Shown here in pieces: positions 24,499-35,046 of a DNA stretch of 64,000 nucleotides. Each line of letters begins with the position of its first letter. Position 1 is the first letter of the stretch. The notes beneath the pieces are model-generated. The model worked only from the letters and a program-made list of their open reading frames with translations. It had not been told where the DNA came from and did no database searches. The position numbers and the translations under genes were made by a program. The stretch comes from Siphonodentalium dalli (taxonomy: Eukaryota; Mollusca; Scaphopoda; Gadilida; Siphonodentaliidae), in contig CP136065.1 of assembly GCA_032622095.1 (NCBI GenBank), forward strand, positions 97,905,343-97,969,342. Direction: 5' to 3'.

Positions 24499-25496
24499 TT
24501 AAAGGTACGCAATCCGATCAGACGCTCCTAAATTACTATTTCTTTGGCTTCGGGGGTAAAACATATTTTATTCGAGTCGAGGAACCCACACATTAAAGGC
24601 ACGGGCGGCATTCGTTGCAGAAATAATCATATTTGCTCAAATCTCCATCAACAGAAGGAATATTAAAATATATATAGTTTTGTTCATATGCCAAACATAA
24701 TCAGCGCGTAAATAGTATATTGTCGCCAAGACGTACGATGGTGTACGCAAACAAGAACCTGCTCGTGTTACAGAAGTTTTGCTTCTGTTTACATAACACA
24801 GCGAAATTCTATTGGTTAATCACACACAAATGATATAAACGTTCTTTATTATTTCCATATCAGGAAAACAGTAACAAATAACGCTCTTTATGTTTACCAT
24901 GTCCGGATCTAAACAAAGGCCAGGGTCTGTAACGTTTTTTGCTTTTGTTTACATAACAAAGGAAAAATATGTGGCAATAACAAACTGTTTATGCCATATT
25001 TCTGATTGGTATAAGAACACAGTCTGTCTATATTTTACTATTCTTTCTGTTTATGGCGGTTTTTGACGGAGGTGAATATTTTAACAGCATACCCAACGCC
25101 GCCCGTATCTTTAAAGCTCAGAGTGATCAGATATCGATTTTTGAAGTTTGTTATTTCTCAAGATGTGTAATAATATGTGGCCCAGAAACACGTGGTCAAA
25201 CGGAGTGTCTCGGACAAAATTGCGGATGAAGATGGATAACTCTAAAATCAAGTGGTAGTACGATCAAAGTTCGTGATACCTTAGTGATAATACGGCCATA
25301 TTTTGTTGAACAAAATGTTGATAAATATCAAGTTTTGCGAAATTTGATACCATATTTGTGAGTGGTTTGCATTATTTTGTGGCAATAAATCGATTCTGAT
25401 AACTAAAGCCTATTTTGAAGAAATGTTGTTGTTGTTGTTGTATCTTGATGGTATGGGGACCGTCTGATCGGATTGAGTACATTTAACTAATAAAAT
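24499..25496. mobile_element. Family B MITE, copy 5, split by family C
   Basis: TTAA-flanked; left end AGGTACGCAATCCGATCAGA, right end (reversed) ATGTACTCAATCCGATCAGA. The copy is broken at 24593-25114 by a family C insertion. When those bases are ignored the remaining parts read as one family B element, from ACCCACACATT to AAGCTCAGAGTGATC. Confidence 0.82.
24593..25114 (+). mobile_element. Family C MITE, copy 3, nested in family B
   Basis: TTAA at 24593-24596 and 25111-25114. The ends AGGCACGGGCGGC and (reversed) AGATACGGGCGGC define the inverted repeat. The host site in other family B copies is CCATCAAAGCTC; here it was CATTAAAGCTC, so the TTAA was present and was duplicated. The 522-bp element has no coding frame and carries CAGTAACAAATAACGCTCTT and TTTGCTTTTGTTTACATAAC. 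Confidence 0.88.
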
Positions 25497-26006
25497 CAGT
25501 GTACGCACTATATCACAATATTTATTTAGCCTTTTGTTTTTTTGTGATTTTCACTAAGATTCAACTACAGTTTGATTTAATTTAGATTTTAGTAAAAAAT
25601 AATTTCTGTTCAAAAACATGTCACCTGATGTTGAAGTATGAATTATCTCCCGTTAGAATCCAATATTAGGGAAGTCAGTTAGCGTTAGGGCAGAGGGGTA
25701 ATGTCGCAGGAGCTATACTCGACCTTCACCTCATAATTTGCAGTCACGTTATATTCAACTAATTAACGGGTAGTTTCTAGAACACCAAAGTGGGTGGAAC
25801 ATCTTGATATAAAAGTCAAATTGCACACGCGGGTGGAATGGAGTCGATTTGAGATTATAGATGCGCTCCATACGAGTATACCATGTATCGAGGTCAATGA
25901 CGAGTATAGCTCTTGTGACATTACCTCGCTACCTAGCGTTAGGTACATTGAAGCGTAAATAAGTTGATAATCATATATTTGAGCTTCACGTATAAATATT
26001 TTTCGC

Positions 26007-26369
26007 TTAAATACAGATAATCCTAAATTACTATTTATTTGGCTTTGGGGTAAACAATATTTGATTCGAGTCGATGAAACCACCTATCAAAGCTCAGAGT
26101 TATCAGATATCGATTTTTAAAATCTGTTATTTTTCACCACCTGGAATATCTGGCGGTTTGGCAAATATTCGACGAGCCGACCAACATACACTCGCTACCA
26201 AATTGCATTGGACAAAATGTTGATATATAACACGTTTTGGAAAACTGTATATACTATAAAATGGTTAGGACTATTTTTCGTCAATTAATCGATTCTGACA
26301 ACTGAAGCGTCTTTTGAAGAAATGTTGTTGTTGGAATTTGATGATTCGAATCGAATAGTTTACATTTAA
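26007..26369. mobile_element. Family B MITE, copy 6 (decayed ends)
   Basis: TTAA is still present at both ends. The left end has decayed to ATACAGATAATCC, and the right end reversed reads ATGTAAACTATTCGATTCGA. The internal landmarks are intact, including TTATCAGATATCGATTTTTA and ACAAAATGTTGATATATAAC. The minus-strand frame at 25763-26083 runs into it and is not a gene. Confidence 0.75.
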
Positions 26370-26896
26370 CTGTTTTGTGCTTAGAAATAAATGTAAAAAA
26401 TAGTTCACATGCAGACAAATGTACATGTGGTGTGGAAGTATGAATAACACAAGAATGGAAGCTGGAAAATGAGGCTTCACAGTGCTGATGGGTTCATGGT
26501 CAGAAGGCTCCGATCACATTCGTGGTGAGCTTTTCAGACCAACCATAAATGTAATTAGCTTTTCAACGGCGGTCACTTTTGTAGTTAGCTGTTCAATTCT
26601 CGTTTAGCACGTGATATGCAGTGTATGGCATGCAATAAACAGTTGACATCGTTGTGTCTACATTTGCGACAAAATGGTGGCACCGACCCGTTCGTTCTAT
26701 ACCACATCAATTTAAAGAGTTTACTGTACATAACCACATATCTCTTTTTATTTTATAGTTACTTCTTTCGTCTGCTGAACATATGAAAAATATAAAAAGC
26801 TGACAACGAAAGTGTTCACCGACGAAAAGCGGACAACACACGTGACCGGTTTGAAAAACTGACAACGAATGTGACTGGAGCCTTGTGGCAATTCGT
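26370..26896. other. Spacer with no recognised feature
   Basis: No exon or clear repeat is seen; weak GACAACGAA-type repeats lie near 26780-26870. Confidence 0.4.
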
Positions 26897-27464
26897 CAAG
26901 CTGCTTTCACCGACCTGCGGCCAACGCATGCGGCTATCGGGTTAGGCGCAAAGTTTGAAACCATACACAATCTGGTGCTTTCACGGGGTTGCGACTGAGG
27001 CAGTTGAACGCATCCGATCTCAAAAATGCCCGGTAGGTCCAGTCAGCATCACTACTTCACGAAGATGGCTGAAGTGGAAGAAATTAGACGAGCTCGAGCC
27101 GGAGTCTTTCTGTAACTTCTGCGTACCACAAATGGAACCCGCGCAAATAACAGCTAGTCACAAGCTAGTCAGCACAGTTGCAAAACTAGATAGCAAACTT
27201 TATGTAGTATCTAGCCAGTGGTGTATGAAAATCTATATTCTCACTTGACTTGAGATAAATCGAATCTAACAGTTACCTGACTATTTTCTAGACAGTGTTC
27301 TATTGATGGAACTCCTTTTTGGTGATTATACACGTTATATATATATACGTTACATACGTGGCAGCATGCGTTAACCGCAACGTTGGTCGCAGTCATGTGA
27401 AATGGACAGCCGCGCGGCAATTTTACCGCATGCGTCAGCGGCAAGTATGTGAAAGCGGCTTTAT
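26897..27464. repeat. Inverted-repeat element with GCTTTCAC ends
   Basis: The left end CAAGCTGCTTTCACCGACC is mirrored by the right end, which reversed reads AAGCCGCTTTCACATACTTG. Both are followed by CGCATGCGG-type text (CAACGCATGCGGCTAT against TGACGCATGCGGTAAAA). The GC-richer left half holds an open frame at 26955-27248 with no recognised domain. It is probably a non-autonomous DNA transposon. Confidence 0.55.
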
Positions 27465-27990
27465 TGGAGAGATCGTTGGAAGTTGAGGTAATGAGGTAGT
27501 AGATTGTGTGACCAGTATTGGCCCACCAGATTATATCACAATGTCTGCTGATTCAACAAGCTCACAACAGACAAACGTGTCCCACACCAAGAAGGCGTCA
27601 ATGACAAGTGTAGTGGTCGCGGTATATATATACAGAAGTTCGATGATGTATCTACACGAGAGGTCCATGCAGATCTCCTGGTCACAATAGCTAGGTGCTT
27701 ATTATTAATACCATTGAGATCGGTTAGTTCCTTGGGTGGTTGACGGGTGAACTTTTCAGGGCACTGCTAAGTTTCGTGTGACTCCCACATAATTATCTGT
27801 CTCTATTTCTCTCTAGTTCTGTTACACACATACTAGTCACAAGATTTGATGATTATTAGAGAGACTCTGCTTGTAGATGGTGGCTTATAACTTGTTTGTA
27901 ATACACTGTCATTTTGTGAAGATGTCCAATCATATATACATGGCGCATTATGACTAGGAGTTAGGCCAGAGCCAGTTATAATATATAGAC
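27465..27990. other. Spacer with no recognised feature
   Basis: No exon, RNA gene or repeat recognised; the frame at 27508-27690 is featureless. Confidence 0.4.
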
Positions 27991-28093
27991 TCGGCTGTGA
28001 TGATTCACCACTCTAATTTATAATCGACTGTGGTGATTCACCCTTCCAATTTATAATCGACTGTGATGTGATAATTGACCCTCTAATTTATAA
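27991..28093. repeat. 33-bp tandem repeat, three units
   Basis: The unit TCGACTGTGRTGATTCACC plus a WYCWAATTTATAA tail repeats at 27991, 28024 and 28057; the last unit is 4 bases longer. Confidence 0.85.
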
Positions 28094-28677
28094 CAAGTTA
28101 TAACTCGACGGATTGCCACACGTTCGTTGAACTTTTGCTGAATTATACCTTCTGCATGCAAACACATTATTCAGTCTGTTCTCCTGAAAATCAAATCGTT
28201 ATCGGCTTATAATATGATTTGTTTTAGGTTCATATACGGAGCAGAATCGCCACGTTTTGAGTCCATAGTTAACAAATGAAAATGAGAGTGTTTTTGGTGC
28301 TATTATCGACTCATAATAACTTATTAAAAATTCATTATGGGCGGACAATAACACGAATAGACCAACTCGAGACTTACCAGATGTACGCTCTTTAATATGT
28401 GTTTTCAATCCATGCCATAAAACGGAATAACGGATATAAGTCCACTATCGCTTATTTCAGAATCAAAAATAATCCAATATGAACCTATGTGAATATTATA
28501 GATCGATTATGAACCTATTTGATGATATATGTTGCATTATTATGCTGTCAAAAGTGTTGTTCAAACGTGGTTTAACGAGATGTTCCCTAATTGCAAATAT
28601 GTGTTTGTGTTGCCTTGTATTCATTCTCGCTGTGATATAGCTGTCATATAGATACCTTACAGGCTACACGCCACGAT

Positions 28678-29102
28678 CAGGGGCGTGGTTAGATGGTCTC
28701 CATTGAGGGCGTGTCCACCAGAACCAGACCAAACTAATATGTTCTCGAAATGCCATTTGCACCACGCTCCTTATAGTTGGAACTGTCCAACTGGTACCTC
28801 AAACTTTCCAACTGTTGGGAATTTGCAACCTGACACCGCCCTAAAGTTGGAAAATTTCCAACTGATGCTAATTTCAGACCAAAATATTGACAAAAAATGG
28901 AACAGTATTTTGCTGTTGGTCTAAAAACTACATAATCCCCACTAGTTGGAAATTCAAACAATTAATTCGAACAATTTCAACCTATATGTGGCGTAAAATG
29001 TTCAAATATTGTTGTGTCAGGCATGAAATCTAACTGTTGAAAATGTTAACTAAAGATGGGGTGAGACCCCCCCCCCCCCTAATCCATGTCGTCACGTCCC
29101 TG
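28678..29102. mobile_element. Family E hAT-like MITE just downstream of the GPCR
   Basis: The ends CAGGGGCGTGGTTAGA and (reversed) CAGGGACGTGACGACA form a short inverted repeat starting CAGGG, typical of hAT elements. The flanking octamers GCCACGAT and ACCACGAG agree at 6 of 8 positions, as expected for an old 8-bp target duplication. The inside is rich in CCAACTGTTGGAA-like words and ends in a long C-tract. It begins 73 bp after the GPCR stop codon, so it may supply part of that gene's 3' UTR. Confidence 0.7.
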
Positions 29103-29175
29103 ACCACGAGCTACAATCAGAGCCTATCTGTCTATCTAATCGTTTCGTTTGTGGGTCCGACGTAAACAATTTTAG

Positions 29176-30366
29176 TCAAGCTTTTGACTCATCAACTTCT
29201 CTATTCGTTGCTGACGGACCAGCTGTAGATACCGGTGCGACTGAATTCTTGTTATCTGTTTGTGCCCCAGTCGCTTGTGTCATTTCAGATGGGGCCAACT
29301 TAATGCCGAGAATTCGTTTCAAGGTCGGTCTGAATCTGGTCGCACTAGATGATGAGACATAGAGAAAAAAGTTCGTAGCGAAATTGAACTGGTAGAAGAA
29401 GAAGAAAAATGCTCGGGTCCACTTTAGTTTGAATTTCGTAATCATGAACTCGACGTAACCATCGGCCCCGGGAAGTACAGCATAACTCCCGTTCCATACT
29501 AGCTCTGATGTTTGGACAATGCCAAGCGGAAGAACTAAAAAGACGTAAGCGCTGGAGACTGTAACGAGAAGCTTTGTTGCTTTGTCTTCGGTTCGATTGG
29601 TCGTGTTCATCCTCATAGTTGCTTTCCTCTTCTTGTTCTTATACAGACTGCGAATAATCAGTGAATTTAAAGTGACAAGAAGAATCGTTGGGAACCATGT
29701 GTTGAGAGCGACGTAAAGATATATTATCTGTTTGACGATGGTTCTCCTTGTCTTGCATGCCTTGTAGCCGTATACCGAGTCGCCTTCGAATCCAGAAATA
29801 AGAATCTTATGCATTGAGACTGCCGTAACCAGAACGCAGACGACACCGATGATGATTTTGGTTCGTTTAGCTGATCCACCTTTCATCTTCAATGGGAATA
29901 GAATCATTACGAATCTCTCAACGGTAAATGTGACGATGACCCACACCGAAAGGAGGTTAAATACTTCCACCATGACACTGTGCAACTTGCACAAATCTTC
30001 GCTGTATTGGAAGGATTTGTTGATACTGACGTTCTGTCCTCTTAACACGCCGACCATGAAGTTCAATGTCAAGGATAATGAATCGAAAATAGCTAAAACT
30101 GACAGGTACGTGTTCGAAGCGTTCTTTCTCATGTTCTTGCGAGTCAAAACAATGAGTGACGTTCCGTTGAAAACCAGCCCAAAAATGACGATCAAGACTG
30201 TTCCATAATGCAACATTCCCCTGACAAGAGAAACGAAAGGTGCCAAGTTGCTCCAGAACGCTCGAAGCTCGCATGGCCATTGTAGCCTGTGTGCATCAGT
30301 TATGTTTACACCAACAAGATCTTCCACAACGTCGAACCCAACTAAACAACCATCATCCATGGACAT
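29176..30366 (-). CDS. Rhodopsin-class (class A) seven-transmembrane receptor
   Basis: 396 residues, intact, in one coding exon. Seven hydrophobic helices are visible: about 50-75 (with GLVFNGTSL, Asn67), 86-108 (Asp95), 128-158, 168-190, 211-240 (Pro226), 262-285 (Pro280) and 318-345. Cys126 before TM3 and Cys204 in loop 2 fit the conserved disulphide. Asn21 is in an N-glycosylation site. The family motifs are degenerate: ERF replaces DRY at 150-152, TM4 lacks its usual Trp, TM6 has FLVLP instead of CWxP, and TM7 has NFFLY instead of NPxxY. Such changes are common in lineage-expanded, peptide-receptor-like invertebrate GPCRs. The protein would sit in the plasma membrane and signal through G proteins; the ligand is unknown. 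The first ATG lies nine bases inside a splice acceptor-bounded exon. A roughly 50-residue polar tail follows helix 8. Confidence 0.9.
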   Translation of the reverse strand: MSMDDGCLVGFDVVEDLVGVNITDAHRLQWPCELRAFWSNLAPFVSLVRGMLHYGTVLIVIFGLVFNGTSLIVLTRKNMRKNASNTYLSVLAIFDSLSLTLNFMVGVLRGQNVSINKSFQYSEDLCKLHSVMVEVFNLLSVWVIVTFTVERFVMILFPLKMKGGSAKRTKIIIGVVCVLVTAVSMHKILISGFEGDSVYGYKACKTRRTIVKQIIYLYVALNTWFPTILLVTLNSLIIRSLYKNKKRKATMRMNTTNRTEDKATKLLVTVSSAYVFLVLPLGIVQTSELVWNGSYAVLPGADGYVEFMITKFKLKWTRAFFFFFYQFNFATNFFLYVSSSSATRFRPTLKRILGIKLAPSEMTQATGAQTDNKNSVAPVSTAGPSATNREVDESKA

Positions 30367-30397
30367 GTCGACCCACTGAAACGAAAAAAAAAGAAAG
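30367..30397 (-). other. Splice acceptor of the GPCR 5'-UTR intron
   Basis: On the minus strand a pyrimidine run (complement of 30380-30397) ends in TTTCAG. The AG is at 30376-30377, so the exon starts at 30375, nine bases before the ATG. Such a strong acceptor just ahead of the start codon implies at least one upstream non-coding exon, which I cannot locate. Confidence 0.7.
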
Positions 30398-30885
30398 AAG
30401 TAATTTTATTAAAACGTATACAGAACTAGGGACACCCATCTCGGATAATAAAGTTGTACGTACATGTACATTTATAACTGTTCGTTCTGTATCCAAGCAT
30501 AATTGACACATTCTGACCATGACACGCCCTGGTAATATTTGATGTACATTAAATCTCCATTTCTTCATTGTAATCATTTATTCTTTCACGTGTTTTTAGA
30601 GTGTACTGACATATAAACAATACAATGACATACATAAAATAAATAACAAAACCGAGTAAGATAAGAATGTCGCAAAGGTCATTCTTGTATCAAAGACACC
30701 TATCATGTTCAAGATTAACACTTTCTTTCCTAAATGAAATTTCCCGTCAGTTATGCACAGTTGTTCATCTTGAGGGATGTTCGGGAATATATGCAGGCGA
30801 CAAACAGACGAACATATTGTATAGTTTGTTTTCAACATGACCATTCTTAGCATTGTTTGAAACTGATAATTATGTTTACTGTCTT

Positions 30886-31005
30886 AACGTGATGTGAAAC
30901 ACTCCGGTAGGGTGATCATAGAAATGGAGAATAAACTTGCTCAAAGTTGTTATTTTTACGAATATTAATCCAAATTGACAACATACACCGCCATTCTAAC
31001 ATTTT
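30886..31005. repeat. Dispersed repeat, copy 1 of 2
   Basis: The stretch starting GTGATGTGAAACACTCCGGT and continuing through ATTAATCCAAATT recurs at 63050-63165 in the same orientation with moderate divergence. Confidence 0.8.
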
Positions 31006-31276
31006 AGCAAGAGGTGTGCACTCGCGTGCTAGCGTACCCCCACCGTGGCAAATTCAACCCGCATTATCCGTAAACCCAACAAAAAAGATTTTTAACTGTA
31101 AAGAAAAATTTGGATTTAATAATTATATCGATATGGTGTCGCAAGAAGATTGTACAGAAAAAAAGACCAACGGACCCAAAACTGTGGTAAAAATCATTGT
31201 TCCGAACCCATATTCGAAGAAACTTCCGGAAAATATCCTAACTTGATAGCATCCACAAAAAAAAAATCCCAAAATT

Positions 31277-31590
31277 TTCTAAGTCAAAATAAGTCGAAAA
31301 TGAAGTGTAATGTTAGGAAAAACAGTCCGAGCCAACCCTGCGCCGCATCATGTAGAGAGGGTGTTGTGAGAAGCATGTATACCACAAATTATTGAAATCA
31401 GTTCATATTTGTTAAAGTTATTAAGTCGGACAGAATTTCTAAGTCAAAATAAGTCGAAAAGTAAGGCGTAACTTAAAAAAAGAAAGTCGGACCGCATCGC
31501 AAATAGCATCATGTGGAGAGGCGGTCTTAAGGAGATTGCATAATTTTTTGTATTGAAATCGGTTCATAGTTGTTCGAGTTATGAGGTCGG
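31277..31590. repeat. Tandem duplication, 159-bp unit
   Basis: TTCTAAGTCAAAATAAGTCG starts at 31277 and again at 31436. Later parts also match (GCATCATGTAGAGAGG against GCATCATGTGGAGAGG; GAAATCAGTTCATATTTGTT against GAAATCGGTTCATAGTTGTT). It abuts the LINE fragment and could belong to the same insertion. Confidence 0.8.
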
Positions 31591-32082
31591 TCGATAATTT
31601 TCTTTAGTAGAGAGATTTCCCGCTTTGTTTTTAACAATGGGAACTAGTGTCACATTCAGCATCGATTTGGTCACATGTCCATGTTGTAACATTGCATTGA
31701 ATATTATTGCTAAACTTGTGTTTATATTACTAGAACAATATTTTAGATGTTCTGACGTAATATTGTCCGCACCACAAGCCTTTCGCATATGTAGTTTACT
31801 TATAGCATCTTGTATGTCAGAGTCGCAAATGTTTAAAGTTTCACAATCATTCGATCTTATATTGACTCGTGTTTTCTTTGTATCTTTACCAGTGCCTCCA
31901 AGGATATTGGAGAAATATCCACTCCACATTTCACAGATGTTTTCTTCTCCGGATGCTCCATCTATCGTTAGCGCATTTCCACATTTGTTTCTGTTGTGTT
32001 TGGATACCGAATTCCAGAATTGCATATAATTTTTACGATTTTTATAACCATCGCTTGTCGGGGATAGAACCCGCTTCGCCAT
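31579..32082 (-). pseudogene. Non-LTR retrotransposon (LINE) fragment, linker and start of reverse transcriptase
   Basis: The minus-strand frame reads FWNSVSKHNRNK, then ACGADNITSEHLKY, NAMLQHGHVTKSML, VPIVKNKAGN and finally ENYRPTS before a stop. These blocks are the standard lead-in to the reverse transcriptase of LINE proteins, where NYRPIS-type text opens the RT palm. Endonuclease and nearly all RT motifs are missing, so it is a dead fragment. The first 15-18 residues probably do not belong to the LINE: the DNA at 32040-32100 resembles a tRNA-derived SINE. Confidence 0.8.
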
Positions 32083-32130
32083 TGCTGGACGGCTTAAGTC
32101 TATTCATTTGGACACCTTGCTTAGATAACA
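32040..32130 (-). repeat. tRNA-like SINE fragment
   Basis: On the minus strand AGCCGTCCAGCAATGGCGAA leads into GGGTTCTATCC, a fair B box of a polymerase III promoter. Nearly the same block occurs at 42121-42160. This supports a shared SINE family. The A box is unclear here. Confidence 0.45.
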
Positions 32131-32820
32131 CAGGACCTCCAAAATGCTGAAGTGGGACCAAGGATATCTGAAGCATCGATTTGGTTTCCTAGTTCCAAAA
32201 ACCCCGCCCGATTGGCAAAAGAAATCCGCCAAAATGGACAATTCACAAATCACGATGGCGGCATATTTAAAAGTTTAATTTCACTGATTCAATTGATATT
32301 ATAAAACGGAATTGCAATATAGCGTCGATACGAAGAAATAATAGCCCGTCTGCGTTACACTAAATCCTGTTCGGTGATTGGCCAACTGCCAATGTTTCAT
32401 ACCACAATAACACACCTAATTTGACATAATCACTAAATTTGGTCAGCAGAATAATTGGGCGTGCTTTTAAAAGTTCAGCCGAATTGCATCTGAAGCCTGT
32501 TATGTATACCGATCAGGTTATCGTTGCTAAGTGCTTGGAAATCTTATATTGGGCTGACTTAATGTACTCCATGGCCTAGTCTCAAATTCGCGGCATATTT
32601 TGTATAAAATAAATAAGAATACCCCAGCTGGAATAAATCATCAAAAAGCTATATAAATATAAGACACGAATTAATGTAGTGGTTCGCGGTTCACACATTG
32701 TGACCACCGCCCACAGCGCCGTATCCCCCAATAACGCACACCCACTGCAATAATTTCTTACATAAAGTGTAACTGGAGGTGGGACTGTCCCAGTGAGAAT
32801 AAGGATAAGGATACGCCGTG
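32131..32820. other. Spacer with one dispersed repeat
   Basis: 32345-32440 is the diverged second copy of the repeat at 3723-3830. Nothing else is recognised. Confidence 0.45.
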
Positions 32821-32825
32821 GCGCA

Positions 32826-33152
32826 ATTGGGGTATAGTCATATTAACATACTTGTATTCGAATAAAGAACAACAGCTCTGTTCAAATGATTCTGATTAAC
32901 CTCACAATTACAGGTAAACGTTCCCATGACGGTATCAAAATAAAACGTGTGACAATTTTCGTGACAACTGCAACAAGAAATGAATGCATAATAGCTTATA
33001 CAAAATTGTGTGAGTCGCATTAAACTACTAAGTAAAAAAGGAGCTAACTCTACTAGAATGAGTAAGATCGACCTCAAAATCGCAGGTGCACAGCTTTCCA
33101 AACAATTATCTGTGTCAAGTTTAAAAACAATTGACCTGGAGTTGAAGGATTA
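32826..33152 (+). other. Overlapping short open frames, possibly a degraded exon
   Basis: On the plus strand one frame, open from about 32848, reads MILINLTITGKRSHDGIKIK and onward to YTKLCESH* near 33023. A second frame picks up as LIQNCVSRIKLLSKKGANST and ends ...LKTIDLELKD* at 33152. Joined by one frameshift they would give a continuous basic protein segment. The opposite strand is also open (87 residues, 32838-33101, with a Cys-rich CHENCHTFYFDT stretch). I do not recognise either, and the coding strand is uncertain. Confidence 0.2.
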
Positions 33153-33182
33153 GAAGCTCGGACAAAAATTATGTATTTTCAG

Positions 33183-33504
33183 CCAATATACTTGTAAGAA
33201 TGGGCGAATCGACCTATTTCGAACCAAAGCGAGCAATTAAAGAAGCCTTGGGATGCTTAGGCATTGGTGGCTCTCAATGTCAATACGAAGAAAATGGATT
33301 TATTTTTGTATTTAAAAAAACTACCGACAATAATCCTTCAGATGAAGGTTTGCTAATGATGATAGAGATGGAGTGACTGTAATAGCACTGCAGATCAATA
33401 AAATCACAAGTGAAAGTTACTTCAGAATTCACCAACAACGACAGTCATATTGGTTCACATTGGCTAAATATAGGTCACTTACACCACAGGGTCTTGTCGT
33501 TTAA
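33183..33504 (+). pseudogene. Possible C-terminal exon, KA1-like, with a frameshift
   Basis: A clean acceptor (TATTTTCAG ending at 33182) precedes an open frame with ATG at 33200. It reads MGESTYFEPKRAIKEALGCL, then CQYEENGFIFVFKK and ends LLMMIEME* at 33376. A second frame overlapping by one base (33373-33504) continues VTVIALQINKITSESYFRIH and ends LTPQGLVV*. Joined, CxYE-about 20-EMEV followed by a basic aromatic stretch resembles the kinase-associated KA1 fold at the C-terminus of MARK/MELK-type kinases. The match is by eye and weak. The shift may be a real lesion or a sequencing error. No kinase domain lies upstream in the window. Confidence 0.3.
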
Positions 33505-33818
33505 AAAGTGAGCAAAAAAAGAAAGAATTTAATTTGGCGCGCCCGTTTTTAATTTTGAATTTATCTATTTTTTGTCGCTTTCTTAACGATAAACCATAGT
33601 ACCCTACAATAGATACATATGCATAGTATGTAACAATAGAATATTTAGCATTGTGTAAACACGTATCAGAAATAAACGTTTTGACGCGATAGAGGTTACC
33701 GTCTCAGAAATATAAAAAAAAAATTCGACAGCAAGTAATAATATGTTACAATGAAGAGCATTCGTCGTTATATTTTATCAGAATATATATGTTAATACTA
33801 ATGCTGAATTGTTATCAA

Positions 33819-34080
33819 GTTGTCCAGGTTCGCAAAATCGTATAATGCCCGGGTTCGCTGAAATTGGTATTTTGTCACCCAGGTTGTGGAAATCTCGTTT
33901 AATTTGTGTGATTTGGATGTTGTCGTTTGTCTATTTTAACACAATAGTTTACATACTGTGAATGTTATGCCTATGATGGCACCAATTTGTTTTCAACTCA
34001 CGACAAATTTTTTACTATAGACACGATTTTCCCAACCTGGGTAACAAAGTACCAGCTTTGTGAACCCGGACCTGGGTAAC
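33819..34080. repeat. Inverted-repeat element with CCAGGTTCGC/ACCTGGGTAAC arms
   Basis: Arms of about 70 bases face each other: GTCCAGGTTCGC ... TTTTGTCACCCAGGTTGTGG on the left, and CCAACCTGGGTAACAAAGTA ... GAACCCGGACCTGGGTAAC on the right. It looks like a small MITE; the class is unclear. Confidence 0.7.
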
Positions 34081-35046
34081 TTAGTTCCCATAACTGTAAC
34101 AGAATGATGTATACTAATATAAACCTCGCTCTTAGTATTGGATAGATCAACTCAACGAGTGTCTTCAGAATAAAGAAGAGGTGTGAGTCTTGTTTGGGCG
34201 CGCAGCCCGAGTGAGTAGAGTTAATAACTAGTTATGAAACTATTTACAACCTATTTTCGATGCGAAATCTCCAACTGATGGTGTGTTAGGCTTGAAGCTT
34301 CCAACTATTGAATATTTTTTACAAAAGCTGGGGAGGGGCGTGTCAGAAACCGCGCCCTGTCACCGCGTCCGTGCGTACATATTATATCTCATTTCGTCAA
34401 TGTTACTTTCGTTTTCTCCCCCCCCCCGCAGCATAAGTGCACAGGTGGCTCATTTCCTTTTTGTTCAGCTCAATACCAGAACATTCTGCAACTAAAATAT
34501 TGTTTGTATTAACTTATACGTGAGAAAACGAAGTTACATTGACGAAATTAGTTCTATATACAGCATTTTCATCGACATTAGTTTTATTTTGCCCCCCTCC
34601 CCCGAAGAATGTCAATTGCAACAATTTCTACTAGAAATTTGGGAGTAAAACGGGTTGTCAGTCTCCCTGTCACCCTAATTACCACAAATAATTCTGAAAA
34701 ATTGTCAACTCAGCCGAACTATTCTCCAGTGTATGTTATAAGGCATAACATTTCCTTTCGTTTGATATATAACTTGACTGAGTCAATTGAAGCGAAGTCG
34801 ACATATTGTACGGAATATTCGCAAGTTCGGCAATTGATTCGGCGATCGTATAATCACTATACTTACCGGATACCCAAACTGACGACCACTTTTTTGTTGG
34901 TAGGTTTCGCTAGTTTTCGATACGATAACTAGACTTCCCTTCGTTTTATACTATCGACTTATACATCAAAGGAAAGGAAATACATGTGGAATATGGTAGA
35001 CGGTGTGTTTTTCCCAAAATCGAACTTGTGAACCTTGTCATTGATA
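34081..35046. other. Gene-free stretch with a short inverted repeat
   Basis: At 34389-34417 ATTTCGTCAATGTTACTTTC is mirrored by GAAGTTACATTGACGAAAT near 34531-34550, flanking a C-tract. The frame at 34609-34932 (107 residues) has no recognised motif and lacks context, so it is not called as a gene. Confidence 0.45.

Noticed and set aside
25763-26083. 106-residue minus-strand protein
   Set aside because: Its first part lies in the family B element at 26007-26369, and the rest has no motif.
26955-27248. 97-residue protein in GC-richer DNA
   Set aside because: It lies within an inverted-repeat element and resembles nothing I recognise; no splice or promoter context.
29849-30280. Genes on the opposite strand or in another frame of the GPCR
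   Set aside because: These frames are shadows of the receptor; the seven-helix pattern fixes the real frame.
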